Both the position numbers and the translations under genes were made by a program. This document shows positions 55,509-63,678 of a DNA stretch of 64,000 nt, in pieces. Under the pieces are notes generated by a model. That model made no database searches. It was not told the DNA's origin and was given only the letters and a program-made list of their open reading frames with translations. Each line of letters opens with the position of its first letter. Position 1 is the first letter of the stretch. This DNA comes from AC-32 sp963755635 (lineage in GTDB: Bacteria; Actinomycetota; Thermoleophilia; Gaiellales; Gaiellaceae): assembly GCA_963755635.1 (NCBI GenBank), contig CAVWKS010000024.1:1-64000 (forward strand), read 5' to 3'.

Positions 55509-56579
55509 ATGGACGAAGGTAGCTGGGTCGGACTTGATGTGCACGCTCGCTCGGTGGTCGCGGGTGTGATCGATCGGGAGAGCGGTGAGCTGCGGTCGCT
55601 GCGGCTGCCGCCGGGGTGTGACGCGACGGTTGCCTGGCTGACGACGCTGCCGGCGCCGGTTCGGGTCGTGTACGAGGCGGGGCCGACTGGGTACGGGCTC
55701 GCGCGTGCGTGTGCCGGGGCGGGGATCAGCTGCGTTGTCGCGGCGCCGTCGCGGATCCGGGCGGCAGCCGATCGGGTCAAGACCGACCGGCGGGACGCCG
55801 AGCGTCTGGCGAGGCTGCTTCGGCTGGGTGAGATCACCGCGGTACGGGTGCCCGAGCCGGACGAGGAGGCCGCGCGTGATCTGGTCCGCGCCCGCGAGGA
55901 CGCTCGCGGCGATCTGATGCGGGCCCGCCACCGGCTCTCGAAGCTGCTCCTCCGCCATGGCTCGGTCTACGAGGCGACCGCCTGGACGCGGGCGCACGAC
56001 GCCTGGCTTCGCCGTCAGCGGTTCCAAAGCGGGCCGCTCGCAATCGTGTTCGACGAGTGCTACGGCCGGGTGCTCGACGCGAAGACCAGGAGGGATGCGC
56101 TCGACGAGGCGATCGCCGAGCTCGCCGCTTCCCAGCCGTACGTCGATGTCGTCGGCAGGCTCGTCTGTCTGCGCGGCGTCTCCACGCTGACGGCGTTCGC
56201 GTTGACCGTCGAGCTCGGCGACTGGAGCAGGTTCCGCCCCGAGTCGCTCGGGCCGTTCCTCGGCCTCACCCCCAGCGAGCACTCAAGCGGGGAGCGGCGC
56301 CGCCAAGGCGCGATCAGCAAGACCGGCAACACGAACGCGCGCCGGCTCCTGATCGAGGCCGCCTGGCACCAACGCCGCCCGCCTCGTCTGAGCGTCACGC
56401 TGGAACGCAGACGCCACGGCAAGCCGGCCGCCGTGCAAGCCCAGGCCGATCGAAGCGCCCGCCGACTCCACGGACGCTGGCAGGCGCTCGAGGGCCGAGG
56501 CAAGCCCCGCTCGATCGTCGTGGTCGCCGTCGCCCGCGAGCTCGCCGGACACTGCTGGGCGCTCGCGACGATGGAGTAG
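55509..56579 (+). CDS. IS110 family transposase (DEDD recombinase)
   Basis: A 356-residue recombinase. The N-terminal RuvC-like DEDD domain shows GLDVHARSVVAGV, VVYEAGPTGYGLARAC near 58 and KTDRRDAERLARLL near 93. The C-terminal Transposase_20 domain shows LRGVSTLTAFALTVELGDWSRF, FLGLTPSEHSSGERRRQGAISKTGNTNARRLLIEAAW with the catalytic Ser. It appears intact. ATG 55509 has GGGAGG 10 nt upstream; the frame extends upstream into the structured leader. Confidence 0.94.
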   Translation: MDEGSWVGLDVHARSVVAGVIDRESGELRSLRLPPGCDATVAWLTTLPAPVRVVYEAGPTGYGLARACAGAGISCVVAAPSRIRAAADRVKTDRRDAERLARLLRLGEITAVRVPEPDEEAARDLVRAREDARGDLMRARHRLSKLLLRHGSVYEATAWTRAHDAWLRRQRFQSGPLAIVFDECYGRVLDAKTRRDALDEAIAELAASQPYVDVVGRLVCLRGVSTLTAFALTVELGDWSRFRPESLGPFLGLTPSEHSSGERRRQGAISKTGNTNARRLLIEAAWHQRRPPRLSVTLERRRHGKPAAVQAQADRSARRLHGRWQALEGRGKPRSIVVVAVARELAGHCWALATME

Positions 56580-56843
56580 CCGCCACAGCAACGGCTCGGC
56601 GAGGAGAGCGCACCGGCGCAACGACGCGAGGAGCGACCCGAGAGAACACTGTGAGCAGCCCACAACGGGGCACGCTCGACGCCAGAGAACGGCACCGCTC
56701 CTCACCATCGCACACCGGTCATGCGGCACCAACCCGCGCATATGAGTCGCGACACAGACGTCGACGACAGCCGATGCGCTCCCCCCGCCGACCCAAACCC
56801 CGCAACAGCGGGGCGACTAAACCCCTGCGCGGTTGACAGCCCG

Positions 56844-56880
56844 CACTCCATATGAGTGTTCCGGAATGACCCCTGAGAGC
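56844..56880 (+). repeat. cassette-boundary hairpin element R4
   Basis: Hairpin CACTC-CATAT-GAGTG followed by TTCCGGAATGACCCCTGAGAGC. The stem sequence is unrelated to R1-R3 but still pairs, while the tail is conserved. It lies after the IS110 element and before the convergent GNAT stop. Confidence 0.58.
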
Positions 56881-56891
56881 GTCGGCGCTTG

Positions 56892-57518
56892 TCAGCCGTC
56901 GGAGCCGACGTCGGCCCCTGCGGCCGGCCTGCGCATCGGCCAAACCGGCGGCCCGCCGTCTGGCAGTTCAAACACGCCGATGTGCCGAAAGCCGAGCCGC
57001 TCGTAGAGCGCTGCGCTGCGCTCGGTGCTGGCCTCGATGTACGTCGGTAGGCCAGCCGAGTCGGCTCTCTCCAGGGTCGGCTGCATGAGCATCGATCCCA
57101 CGCCCTGTCCCTGCAGGGCGGTGCGCACCCCGATCGTTCGGATGTAGAAGTGCGGCTCACGTGGGTGTCGCTTCTCCATCGCCCGCTGCACCCTGCTCGC
57201 ACGAGGCAATCTCGTTCTGAACGCCCGCACCCACTGGAGTGCCTCCTTCCCCGTCATCGACCTCGGCATCTCCGAAGCGCCAGGTGGCAGCACGGCCACG
57301 GCGCCGTCGTACCCGGGAGTCGTCCACACAGTGCCCCCGTTTCGCAGCACGTACAGCTCCAGCTCAACCACGAACATGGTTCGCAGCTGCGTCTCCGGCC
57401 GCAGACGACCTGGCCGAAGGAACCTGAACACAGGGTCACCGACGAACGCGTCCGCGAAAGCGGCCGCCACCTTCGGCACCTCATCTGCAGCCGCTGTCCG
57501 AACTTCGATCGGTCTCAA
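56892..57518 (-). CDS. GNAT family N-acetyltransferase
   Basis: A 208-residue acetyltransferase. VRTAAADEVPKVAAAFADAFVGDPVFRFL opens the fold, the acetyl-CoA loop is RTALQGQGVGSMLM near 130-143, and AALYERLGFRHIGVFELPDGGPPVWPM follows. The N-terminal DPVFRFLRPG and C-terminal PVWPMRR match the subgroup often annotated near transport or resistance genes. TTG start at 57518. Single gene between R4 and R5. Confidence 0.88.
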   Translation of the reverse strand: MRPIEVRTAAADEVPKVAAAFADAFVGDPVFRFLRPGRLRPETQLRTMFVVELELYVLRNGGTVWTTPGYDGAVAVLPPGASEMPRSMTGKEALQWVRAFRTRLPRASRVQRAMEKRHPREPHFYIRTIGVRTALQGQGVGSMLMQPTLERADSAGLPTYIEASTERSAALYERLGFRHIGVFELPDGGPPVWPMRRPAAGADVGSDG

Positions 57519-57550
57519 CGCGCTGACGATATCGCCCCTTCAGAGACGCA

Positions 57551-57596
57551 AGTGGGACACAGGCCTCGCCTGGGCGAGTGTCCCACTCGTCCGACA
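57551..57596 (+). repeat. cassette-boundary hairpin element R5
   Basis: Inner hairpin CTCGC-CTGG-GCGAG inside an outer inverted repeat AGTGGGACAC to GTGTCCCACT. The CTGG loop and GTGTCCC are shared with R2 and R3, but the GGAATG tail is lost. It marks the right edge of the cassette region. Confidence 0.5.
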
Positions 57597-57757
57597 GTCG
57601 ACTTTGGCGTGAATGGTGGCTAGGCCAATTGCCGCCGGAGCCGGGCTTTGCCCGGCGGGAGGCGAACTGCGCCAAGAACGTTGGCCCACGCCGAGCGTGG
57701 CCGGCAAGTTGAGCGCTAGAGCTCCTGGAGCGCAACGAAAGGAGGGGGCTCACGGGG

Positions 57758-57802
57758 GAACCAGGGGTTCCCCCGTGCTCGAACCAGGGGTTCCCCCGTG
57801 CT
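57758..57802 (-). terminator. tandem hairpin terminators after corA
   Basis: Two copies of a 22-bp unit (GAACCAGGGGTTCCCCCGTG plus CT) with a period of 23 bp. Each folds as GGGGAACC to GGTTCCCC-type stems. The right copy runs into the corA stop codon (57801-57803). Probable double terminator for corA on the minus strand; the same stem occurs after tRNA-Asn at 7131. The rest of 57519-57757 shows no gene. Confidence 0.65.
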
Positions 57803-58793
57803 ACAACCAGCGCTTGGAGCGGAAGTACGCGATCAGCCCGCCGGCGATCGCCAGCATCGCGCCGCAGATGATCCAGAACGCGCGCGCGGTCTCGAAGCCC
57901 GGGAACCTGACGTTCATCCCGAACAGGCCGGTGACCAGCGTGAGCGGGAGCAGGATCACGCTGACGAGCGTGAGCAGGAGCAGCACGCGGTTCTGGCGGT
58001 GCGAGATGACCGATTCGTTCGTCTGCTCCAGCGCCTCGACGACCTCCTTGTGGTTGTCGAGCAGGTCCCAGATCCGCTCGGCCGCGTCGACGATGTCGTC
58101 GAAGTAGACCTCGAGGTCCTCGGGCAGGAAGCGCTCGACCTGCCGCTCGAGCACCCGCAGCGTCGCGCGCTCGGGCTTGATGATCTTGCGGTAGGAGATG
58201 ATCTCCTGCTTCGCGTCCGAGATGTCGCGCACGACCTCCTCGGAGCGGCCCTCGAAGACGTCGTCCTCGATCGAGTCGAGCTTGTAGGCGATCTTGTCGA
58301 GGATCGGGAAGCAGTAGTCGAAGAGGTCGTCGAGGACGTGGTAGAAGAGGTAGCCGGAGCCCTTCGAGAAGAGCTGGTCGCGGAGCTCCTCCTCTTCCTC
58401 GCAGCGGCGGAAGAGCCGCGTCACCGGGAGGAGCTCGACGTTGGGAAGGGTGACGAGGTAATCCTGGCCGACGAACGTGTCGAGCTCGGCCGCGTTCAGG
58501 CGCTGGACGGTCTTGTCGTAGACCGGGAAGTGAAGGACGACGAACAGGTAGCCGTCCTCGGCGTACTCGTCGATCTTCGGCCGCTGGCGGCGCGAGAGGA
58601 CGTCCTCGATGTCGAGCGGGTGCCAGCCGAAGCGCTCCTGCAGGAGAACGGCTTCTTCGGAGGTGGGCGAGTCGAGATGGATCCAGGTCAGCCCGTCGGC
58701 GGACTGCTCCGCGACCCTCGGCTCAGGCGGCGGAAGAGCCTCCCGTGTGGGCGGGCGTGGCGTCTGGCGCCTGATGCGGGGCAGGCTGGGCAT
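57801..58793 (-). CDS. corA: magnesium transporter CorA family protein
   Basis: A 330-residue channel. A long cytoplasmic N-terminal domain (TWIHLDSPTSEEAVLLQERFGWHPLDIEDVL, then coiled-coil helix VLERQVERFLPEDLEVYFDDIVDAAERIWDLLDNHKEVVEAL) precedes two C-terminal transmembrane helices. The GMN filter is in TGLFGMNVRFPG near 293, and the end is basic (FRSKRWL). It transports Mg2+ or Co2+/Ni2+ by family. The first 71 bp overlap the upstream MFS gene, so the true start may be later. Confidence 0.93.
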   Translation of the reverse strand: MPSLPRIRRQTPRPPTREALPPPEPRVAEQSADGLTWIHLDSPTSEEAVLLQERFGWHPLDIEDVLSRRQRPKIDEYAEDGYLFVVLHFPVYDKTVQRLNAAELDTFVGQDYLVTLPNVELLPVTRLFRRCEEEEELRDQLFSKGSGYLFYHVLDDLFDYCFPILDKIAYKLDSIEDDVFEGRSEEVVRDISDAKQEIISYRKIIKPERATLRVLERQVERFLPEDLEVYFDDIVDAAERIWDLLDNHKEVVEALEQTNESVISHRQNRVLLLLTLVSVILLPLTLVTGLFGMNVRFPGFETARAFWIICGAMLAIAGGLIAYFRSKRWL

Positions 58794-60105
58794 CGGTACT
58801 GAGTGGGTCTTCGTTCGTCATGGCGGAGGTTCGCCATAGTACCCGGAACGCCTTCCGGGGACCCCTCCCCGGCCCGGGCGTGACGGAGATGTCGAGCGGC
58901 GTCCGGCGGCCGAGCGCGAGGAACCCGGCGGCCACGCCCAGGCACACGGCGGCGGACGAAAGCCAGAGCCCGGAAGGCGACGTCGCGAGGAGAAGACTGC
59001 CGACGATCGGGCCTACGAGGTAGCCCAGCTGGAAGGAAGACGTGCGCAAGCCCATGTAGCGGCCCATCAGCTCCGGCGGCGCCAGATCGGCGATCAGGGG
59101 GTTGTTGACGGCGCCGTGGATGCACTCGGCGAGGCTGAAGACCACGATCACGCCGCAGAGCGCGATCACCGCGGGGGAGCCGTGCAGCGAGCGGCCCACC
59201 ACGAGGATCGCGGCCGAGGTGACCGCGAACAGCGCGGCCGCCAGGGCGAGCGCGTGGAAGCGGCGCCGGCCCTCGAGCGCCTTCGCCAGCGGCAGTTGTG
59301 CGATCACGATCACGAGCGTGTTGACGAAGAAGACGGCCCCGATCCCCGCCGGGGTCACCCCAACGTGCTCGTTCGCGTACGGCGGCAGGATCGTCGCGAC
59401 CTGGGCGTAGGCCGCGGCGACCACCGCGGCCGTCAGGACGAGCAGCGCGACGAACGTGCGGTCGCGCGCCACGCGGCGGAAGCCGCCGACAACGGCGGTG
59501 GCGGGCGCCTTGACCGCAGGGACGAAGAAGAGCAGCCCGAGGAAGGCGAGGAAGGTGCCGGCGTCCACGGCGAAGAGCACGTCGAAGCTGACCGGCACCT
59601 CTGTCGACGCGATCAGGCCGCCGATCAAACCGCCGAAGCCGAAGCCGAGGTTGTCGGCCACGCGGGTGAGCGCGTACGCCGACGTGCGCTGCTCCCGGGT
59701 GGTCAGCGCCGCGAGCAGGCTCGAGTGGCTCGGAGCGAAGGCGGCGTTGCCCGCGCCGGCCACGAGTGCCAGCGCGAACGCCTGCCAGGGGTGGTGCACG
59801 AACGGGAAGCCGCCGTAGCCCGCCGCAAGCAGCGCGAGCGAGCCCATCAGGGTCGTCCGGGCGCCGATCCGGTCGACGACACGCCCGGCGAGCGGGCTGC
59901 CGACGATCCCGATCCCGAGCAGGCACGCGACCACCAGCCCGGAGATCCCCAGGCCGAAGTGGCGGACGCCGTGCAGGTAGATGACGAGGAACGGGATCAC
60001 GATCCCGTTGCCGAGCGAGTTCGCGACGCCGCCGACCTCGATCAGCCAGACCGGCCGCGGTAGCTGCGGATTCAGGCTGCGGACATACGCGAAGACGGCA
60101 TTCAC
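58723..60105 (-). CDS. MFS transporter
   Basis: A 460-residue major facilitator with 12 predicted helices. The motif between helices 2 and 3 is GSPLAGRVVDRIGARTTLMGSL, and helix 5 has TRVADNLGFGFGGLIGGLI; this resembles MDR-type efflux pumps of the YfcJ/MdtH group. A hydrophilic tail of about 50 residues (TNEDPLSTDAQPAPHQAPD) is unusual and overlaps corA. An inverted repeat lies 48 bp upstream of the start. Confidence 0.88.
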   Translation of the reverse strand: MNAVFAYVRSLNPQLPRPVWLIEVGGVANSLGNGIVIPFLVIYLHGVRHFGLGISGLVVACLLGIGIVGSPLAGRVVDRIGARTTLMGSLALLAAGYGGFPFVHHPWQAFALALVAGAGNAAFAPSHSSLLAALTTREQRTSAYALTRVADNLGFGFGGLIGGLIASTEVPVSFDVLFAVDAGTFLAFLGLLFFVPAVKAPATAVVGGFRRVARDRTFVALLVLTAAVVAAAYAQVATILPPYANEHVGVTPAGIGAVFFVNTLVIVIAQLPLAKALEGRRRFHALALAAALFAVTSAAILVVGRSLHGSPAVIALCGVIVVFSLAECIHGAVNNPLIADLAPPELMGRYMGLRTSSFQLGYLVGPIVGSLLLATSPSGLWLSSAAVCLGVAAGFLALGRRTPLDISVTPGPGRGPRKAFRVLWRTSAMTNEDPLSTDAQPAPHQAPDATPAHTGGSSAA

Positions 60106-60152
60106 GCGCTCGTTGAGCCTAACGCCGAACAGAACGGTTGACTAGAGGCAGG

Positions 60153-60170
60153 TGATTGACTCATCAATCA
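60153..60170. promoter_or_regulatory. operator-like inverted repeat upstream of MFS gene
   Basis: TGATTGA-CTCA-TCAATCA, a perfect 7-bp-arm palindrome with a 4-bp spacer, in an AT-richer patch 48 bp before the divergent MFS start. Size and symmetry fit a TetR, MarR or GntR-type operator. A TTGACT sequence near 60139 could be a -35 box. Confidence 0.4.
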
Positions 60171-60276
60171 GGAGCGCAATGGGTTCGAGAAATCCGCGAG
60201 AGATTCCAGCGGTGTTTTCGACCACCGTTTTTTTGGGAGCTTCCGCCCGTTGGCCTTACCCAGTTCGGGGGTAAAC

Positions 60277-60588
60277 ATGCTTCGGAAGCTCCTTCCGCTG
60301 CCGAGGAAGCGGCGGAGAGTCGTCTTGATCGCTTCGCTTCCGGTCGTGCTCGCCGAGGCCGTGCTCGCCTTGACCGGCGGTGCCGGCAGCGGCACTTCAG
60401 CCAGGGGAGCGCACGCGGGCACGCCGGCCGCCCGTCCGGTGAGCGGATGGACGGGTAGTCGTTCGGACCCTCTCGGTGAGATGACGCAGACCGAGCAGAT
60501 CGGCTTCACCGGAACCGGCCCGCAGACCGAGGTCGAAGGCCGGGGACCTGGCGCACGCGCGCGGTCTCGTTCAAGTTTCCGGCTGTAG
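60277..60588 (+). CDS. hypothetical exported protein
   Basis: A 103-residue open frame. A basic N-terminus (LRKLLPLPRKRRR) and hydrophobic segment (VVLIASLPVVLAEAVLALTGGAG) resemble a signal anchor, followed by low-complexity Gly/Ala/Arg sequence. GGGGGTAAAC precedes the ATG, and a good terminator hairpin follows at 60604. The C-terminal third may be out of frame, as a neighbouring frame reads more like a protein end. Low confidence. Confidence 0.45.
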   Translation: MLRKLLPLPRKRRRVVLIASLPVVLAEAVLALTGGAGSGTSARGAHAGTPAARPVSGWTGSRSDPLGEMTQTEQIGFTGTGPQTEVEGRGPGARARSRSSFRL

Positions 60589-60603
60589 GTAGCCAGCAGC
60601 GCA

Positions 60604-60637
60604 GCAGGTGCGCGTCCGCAAGAGGGCGCGCACCTGC
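60604..60637 (+). terminator. terminator hairpin
   Basis: GCAGGTGCGCG pairs with CGCGCACCTGC (11 bp) around a 12-nt loop, followed by CTT. It ends the transcript of the preceding small gene. Confidence 0.75.
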
Positions 60638-60677
60638 CTTGCGCCCGTCCGGCGGAACGCTTACCCTGCCGGTTCAG

Positions 60678-60842
60678 ATGACGTCACCAGTTTCTTACAT
60701 CGATCCAGGCAGCGGCAGCCTCATGCTGCAGGCTCTCGCCGGGGGCGTCGCGGCCGTGGGAGTGGTCGGCAAGGTCTACTGGCGTCGTGTGAAGCGGCTG
60801 CTTCACATCGGAAAGCCCGAGGACGAGAGCTCGCCGAGCTGA
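60678..60842 (+). CDS. small membrane protein
   Basis: A 54-residue protein, MTSPVSYIDPGSGSLMLQALAGG then VAAVGVVGKVYWRRVKRLLHIGK. YIDPGSGSLMLQ is a recurrent N-terminal motif of short one-helix membrane proteins, often next to glycan or surface-polysaccharide genes. A single transmembrane helix spans about residues 15-34. Its TGA overlaps a CTG (CTGA) that may start the next gene, suggesting coupling. Confidence 0.72.
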   Translation: MTSPVSYIDPGSGSLMLQALAGGVAAVGVVGKVYWRRVKRLLHIGKPEDESSPS

Positions 60843-60859
60843 CCGCCGGGGGCGACGAG

Positions 60860-62257
60860 GTGCCCGGTGCTGTGCCCGGCCCCGAGCCGGGCTCGTTTCG
60901 CGACCCGGATAGCCGGATCGTCACATTTGACGGCCGCGTCCTGCGGCTGCTGAGCGAGCACGGGCTCGCCGACTGGCGCGAGCTCTCGTCGTCCGGCCTG
61001 CTCGCCGAGCTGCCCGTGATCGGCACGAGCGAGGTCGAGGAGCCCGGGTTGACGGAAGGGATTCACGGCGGCGTCGCGGCCGTGCTCGAGCACGACCGGA
61101 TCCCGTTCGTCTCCTACCCCTACGAGTGGACGTTCTCGATGCTGCGCGACGCAGCGCTGCTGCAGCTCGGGCTTCTGCGGCGCTCGCTCGACAAGGGCCT
61201 GATCCTGAAGGACTCGACGCCCTACAACGTCCAGTTCCGCGGCGCGGAGCCGGTCTTCATCGACGTCGGGTCCTTCGAGCGGCTGCGCGAGGGCGAGCCC
61301 TGGGCCGGCTACCGGCAGTTCTGCATGCTCTTCCTCTACCCGCTGCTGCTGCAGGCCTGGAAGGACGTGCCCTTCCAGCCGTGGCTCCGCGGGTCGCTCG
61401 ACGGGATCTCGCCGCAGGAGCTGCGGAACCTGCTCTCGCTGCGCGACCGCTTCCGCCGCGGCGCCTTCACGCACGTCGTCATGCACGCGCGGCTGGAGCG
61501 GCGCTACGAGGAGCGGGACGACAACGCCAAGGACGAGCTGAAGAAGGCCGGGTTCAAGAAGGAGCTGATCGTCGCGAACGTGAAGGGGCTCGAGCGCCTG
61601 ATCGGCCGCTTGAGCTGGGAGCCGCCTCAGTCCACGTGGTCCGACTACGGGCTCGAGACGACCTACTCGAGCGAGGACGCCGAGCGGAAGGCGCGCTTCG
61701 TGCGGGAGGCGGTCTCCAGCGAGGGCCCGAAGCTCGTCTGGGACCTCGGCTGCAACGAGGGCGTGCACGCGCGAATCGCGGCCGAGACCGCCGACTACGT
61801 GATCGCGATGGACGCCGACGCGCTCGTCGCGGACCGGCTCTACCGCGCGCTGCGCGACGAGGGCCAAAAGAAGATCCTGCCGCTGACCGTGAACGTCGTC
61901 GACCCGCCGCCGGGGCTGGGGTGGAGGGGCGCCGAGCGAAAGCCGCTGCCCGAGCGGGGCCGTCCCGACCTGACGCTTGCGCTTGCCCTGATTCACCACG
62001 TCTCGATCGCAGGCAACGTCCCGATCGCAGAGTTCCTCGACTGGCTGCGGCAGACGACGCGCGCGGTCGTGATCGAGTTCGTCTCCCCCGAGGACCCGAT
62101 GGCCCACCGGTTGCTCGCCCGCAAGCGGCCGAACGACCATCCGGACTACAACGAGGAGTGGTTCGACCGCTGCCTGCGCGAGCGCTTCGACGTCGTCCGC
62201 TCCGAGACGCTCGCGGGCGGGCAGCGAACGCTCCATCTCGCCCGGTCGAAGACCTAG
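60860..62257 (+). CDS. NoeA-like class I SAM-dependent methyltransferase
   Basis: About 465 residues. The N-terminal half (FRDPDSRIVTFDGRVLRLLSEHG, SYPYEWTFSMLRDAALLQLGLL, LKDSTPYNVQFRGAEPVFIDVGSF) is typical of NoeA-like proteins. The C-terminal half is a Rossmann methyltransferase with LVWDLGCNEGVHARIAAETADYVIAMDAD near 290. NoeA-type proteins modify surface or signalling glycans in some bacteria; the role here is inference. A CTG at 60839 overlapping the upstream stop is an alternative start. Confidence 0.82.
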   Translation: MPGAVPGPEPGSFRDPDSRIVTFDGRVLRLLSEHGLADWRELSSSGLLAELPVIGTSEVEEPGLTEGIHGGVAAVLEHDRIPFVSYPYEWTFSMLRDAALLQLGLLRRSLDKGLILKDSTPYNVQFRGAEPVFIDVGSFERLREGEPWAGYRQFCMLFLYPLLLQAWKDVPFQPWLRGSLDGISPQELRNLLSLRDRFRRGAFTHVVMHARLERRYEERDDNAKDELKKAGFKKELIVANVKGLERLIGRLSWEPPQSTWSDYGLETTYSSEDAERKARFVREAVSSEGPKLVWDLGCNEGVHARIAAETADYVIAMDADALVADRLYRALRDEGQKKILPLTVNVVDPPPGLGWRGAERKPLPERGRPDLTLALALIHHVSIAGNVPIAEFLDWLRQTTRAVVIEFVSPEDPMAHRLLARKRPNDHPDYNEEWFDRCLRERFDVVRSETLAGGQRTLHLARSKT

Positions 62258-62526
62258 TTTCCCGTTACGAGCAGTGGAAAAGACGGTCCGGCAACGGCGG
62301 TTACAAGCTCAACCTCTGCATTCTCGCCGCAGCCGTCGGCATCGCTGCCACTAGGCCCGGCCGCTTTTCGCTCGACCGCCTGATCGGCTGGAACGGCAGC
62401 ATCTCGGGCTTGTGGTGGGCCCTCGGCGTCCTCGGTGCTGCAGCGCTCGCCTCGCTTGCGACGCTGCTGCTGGGCCGCCAAGGCACGGTATCTGAGCAGG
62501 CGGCCGGGCTTCGCCGCGCCGCGTAA
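62254..62526 (+). CDS. small membrane protein, start uncertain
   Basis: An open frame of about 90 codons overlapping the methyltransferase stop: VSRYEQWKRRSGNGGYKL, two hydrophobic helices (LCILAAAVGIAA and GLWWALGVLGAAALASLATLLLG), then a short tail. The amphipathic lead and two helices look like a real membrane protein. No ATG, GTG or TTG precedes it; the likely first residue is encoded by GTT at 62258. Function unknown. Confidence 0.5.
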   Translation, partial: LVSRYEQWKRRSGNGGYKLNLCILAAAVGIAATRPGRFSLDRLIGWNGSISGLWWALGVLGAAALASLATLLLGRQGTVSEQAAGLRRAA

Positions 62527-62676
62527 CGGGCTCGCCGGAGAATTTTTGCGCTCTTTCCGTGCTTCTTCTCGACCAGTCACCCGATTGGGTGACCACGGCG
62601 CACAGGCAACGGCGTAAAGTCGCCGCAGCGCAGTCGCTCGAGGCCCGAAGCGAGAGGCGCCTGCGGTTCGAAGAGG

Positions 62677-62904
62677 ATGTTTTCCACAGCTTCCACATGG
62701 GGGTGGGGACTGAAGGCTGGACCCGAGAAGCACGACGCCGGCGACGGCTCAGCGGCACGGCCCGACCTCCCGGGTGAGTTCGTGTCCGACGAGCTGCGCA
62801 ACGACTGCGCGCGCTTCCTTCAGGACCTGCGGGCGGCGATCGGCCGGCGGCACGAGTCCACGCCCGAGAAACAGGCCGGCTGGGTGCCGCGCCCGCGACA
62901 GTGA
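62677..62904 (+). CDS. small hypothetical protein
   Basis: A 75-residue frame whose second half (VSDELRNDCARFLQDLRAAIGRRHESTPEKQAGW) looks like a helical protein; the first half does not. The real start may be the GTG near 62782. The surrounding 62527-62928 stretch shows little else apart from a single DnaA-box-like TTTTCCACA near 62679. Low confidence. Confidence 0.35.
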   Translation: MFSTASTWGWGLKAGPEKHDAGDGSAARPDLPGEFVSDELRNDCARFLQDLRAAIGRRHESTPEKQAGWVPRPRQ

Positions 62905-62928
62905 GTGCGCCTGGTGGGAACCGACGGT

Positions 62929-63327
62929 TTACGGGCTGGTGCCGGCGCCGCGTCCGACGAAGTCGCGCGCGCTTTTCCTGCCCACCAGGAGGTAGAGGAC
63001 GAGCGCGTTGAGGAGGGCGATCAGGAGCGTGCCTCCGAAGACCGTCCCTTTCGAGCTGAACATGTAGACGATCGCGACGACGAGCCCGAGCGTGGAGAGC
63101 GCGACCGTGACGTAGTACCCGAACCGGCTCCCGCGCACGAGCATGATCGAGGCGATCGCGTAGACGATGCCGAAGATGACGGCTCCCGTCCCGAAGGAGT
63201 TGTCCACCGAGCTCGCGAGCACGATTCCGAGCACTCCGAAGAACACCTCGAAGACCGCCTTGGCGATGCCGATCATTCCCGCCAGGGCCACGGAGCCCGG
63301 CACGTTTCTCGATTCGAAGTCCAGCAT
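62929..63327 (-). CDS. conserved membrane protein with four transmembrane segments
   Basis: A 132-residue protein with four hydrophobic helices: VALAGMIGIAKAVFEVFFGVLGIVL, AVIFGIVYAIASIMLV, YYVTVALSTLGLVVAIVYM and GGTLLIALLNALVLYLLVG. The C-terminus is basic, ending RKSARDFVGRG. It resembles DUF-type 4TM proteins. Function not recognised. Confidence 0.7.
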   Translation of the reverse strand: MLDFESRNVPGSVALAGMIGIAKAVFEVFFGVLGIVLASSVDNSFGTGAVIFGIVYAIASIMLVRGSRFGYYVTVALSTLGLVVAIVYMFSSKGTVFGGTLLIALLNALVLYLLVGRKSARDFVGRGAGTSP

Positions 63328-63450
63328 GTCGGTCGGAGCACTCCTTCTTCGTCGGGTCGCGCCAGTATGTCGCGCCGCAGCGCTCCGGCCAAGCCGAGGT
63401 TACTCAGATGCCTGTTCTAATGTCGCGGCATTCCAAACAAGGAGACGGCG

Positions 63451-63654
63451 ATGGCACTAGGGGATGAAATCGACGAGATCTTTCGGCGCGAGGTGAAGTC
63501 TCTACCTGCGTACCCGAAGGCGCAGGCTGCGGCGGGCTCCGGGGTCGCAGCGCCCGTGGAGGAGATGAATCACCTGCTCATGGGCCTGGTCGTGGCGTCG
63601 CAGCGTGCGTTGCACGTGCTCGCGAAGCGCATCGAGGAGATGGAGAACGTGTAA
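63451..63654 (+). CDS. small hypothetical protein
   Basis: A 67-residue soluble protein, MALGDEIDEIFRREVKSLP then AYPKAQAAAG, ending in helical VEEMNHLLMGLVVASQRALHVLAKRIEEMENV. A clear AAGGAG site precedes the ATG by 7 nt. Probably a real, well-translated small gene without a known family. Confidence 0.65.
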   Translation: MALGDEIDEIFRREVKSLPAYPKAQAAAGSGVAAPVEEMNHLLMGLVVASQRALHVLAKRIEEMENV

Positions 63655-63678
63655 CCAGGGACCGGCGAAGGGCCGCTA

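Larger units (their letters stand above)
55380..56843 (+). mobile_element. IS110 family insertion sequence (ends approximate)
   Basis: Comprises the structured leader, one transposase gene and a non-coding right flank with a CCCCGC-AACA-GCGGGG hairpin near 56800. IS110 elements lack terminal inverted repeats and target duplications, so the ends cannot be fixed here. The nonamer CATATGAGT occurs at both 56743 and 56849 and may mark the right junction. Confidence 0.6.

Noticed and set aside
52353..57596. A canonical integron with attC sites
   Set aside because: No GTTRRRY and RYYYAAC box pair brackets the elements and no IntI-type integrase is visible; only a loose resemblance (for example ACTTAAC and ATTCAAC near R2 and R3) was seen.
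62670..62700. A replication origin at a DnaA-box-like TTTTCCACA
   Set aside because: Only one box, with no cluster, no AT-rich unwinding region, and no dnaA or dnaN nearby.
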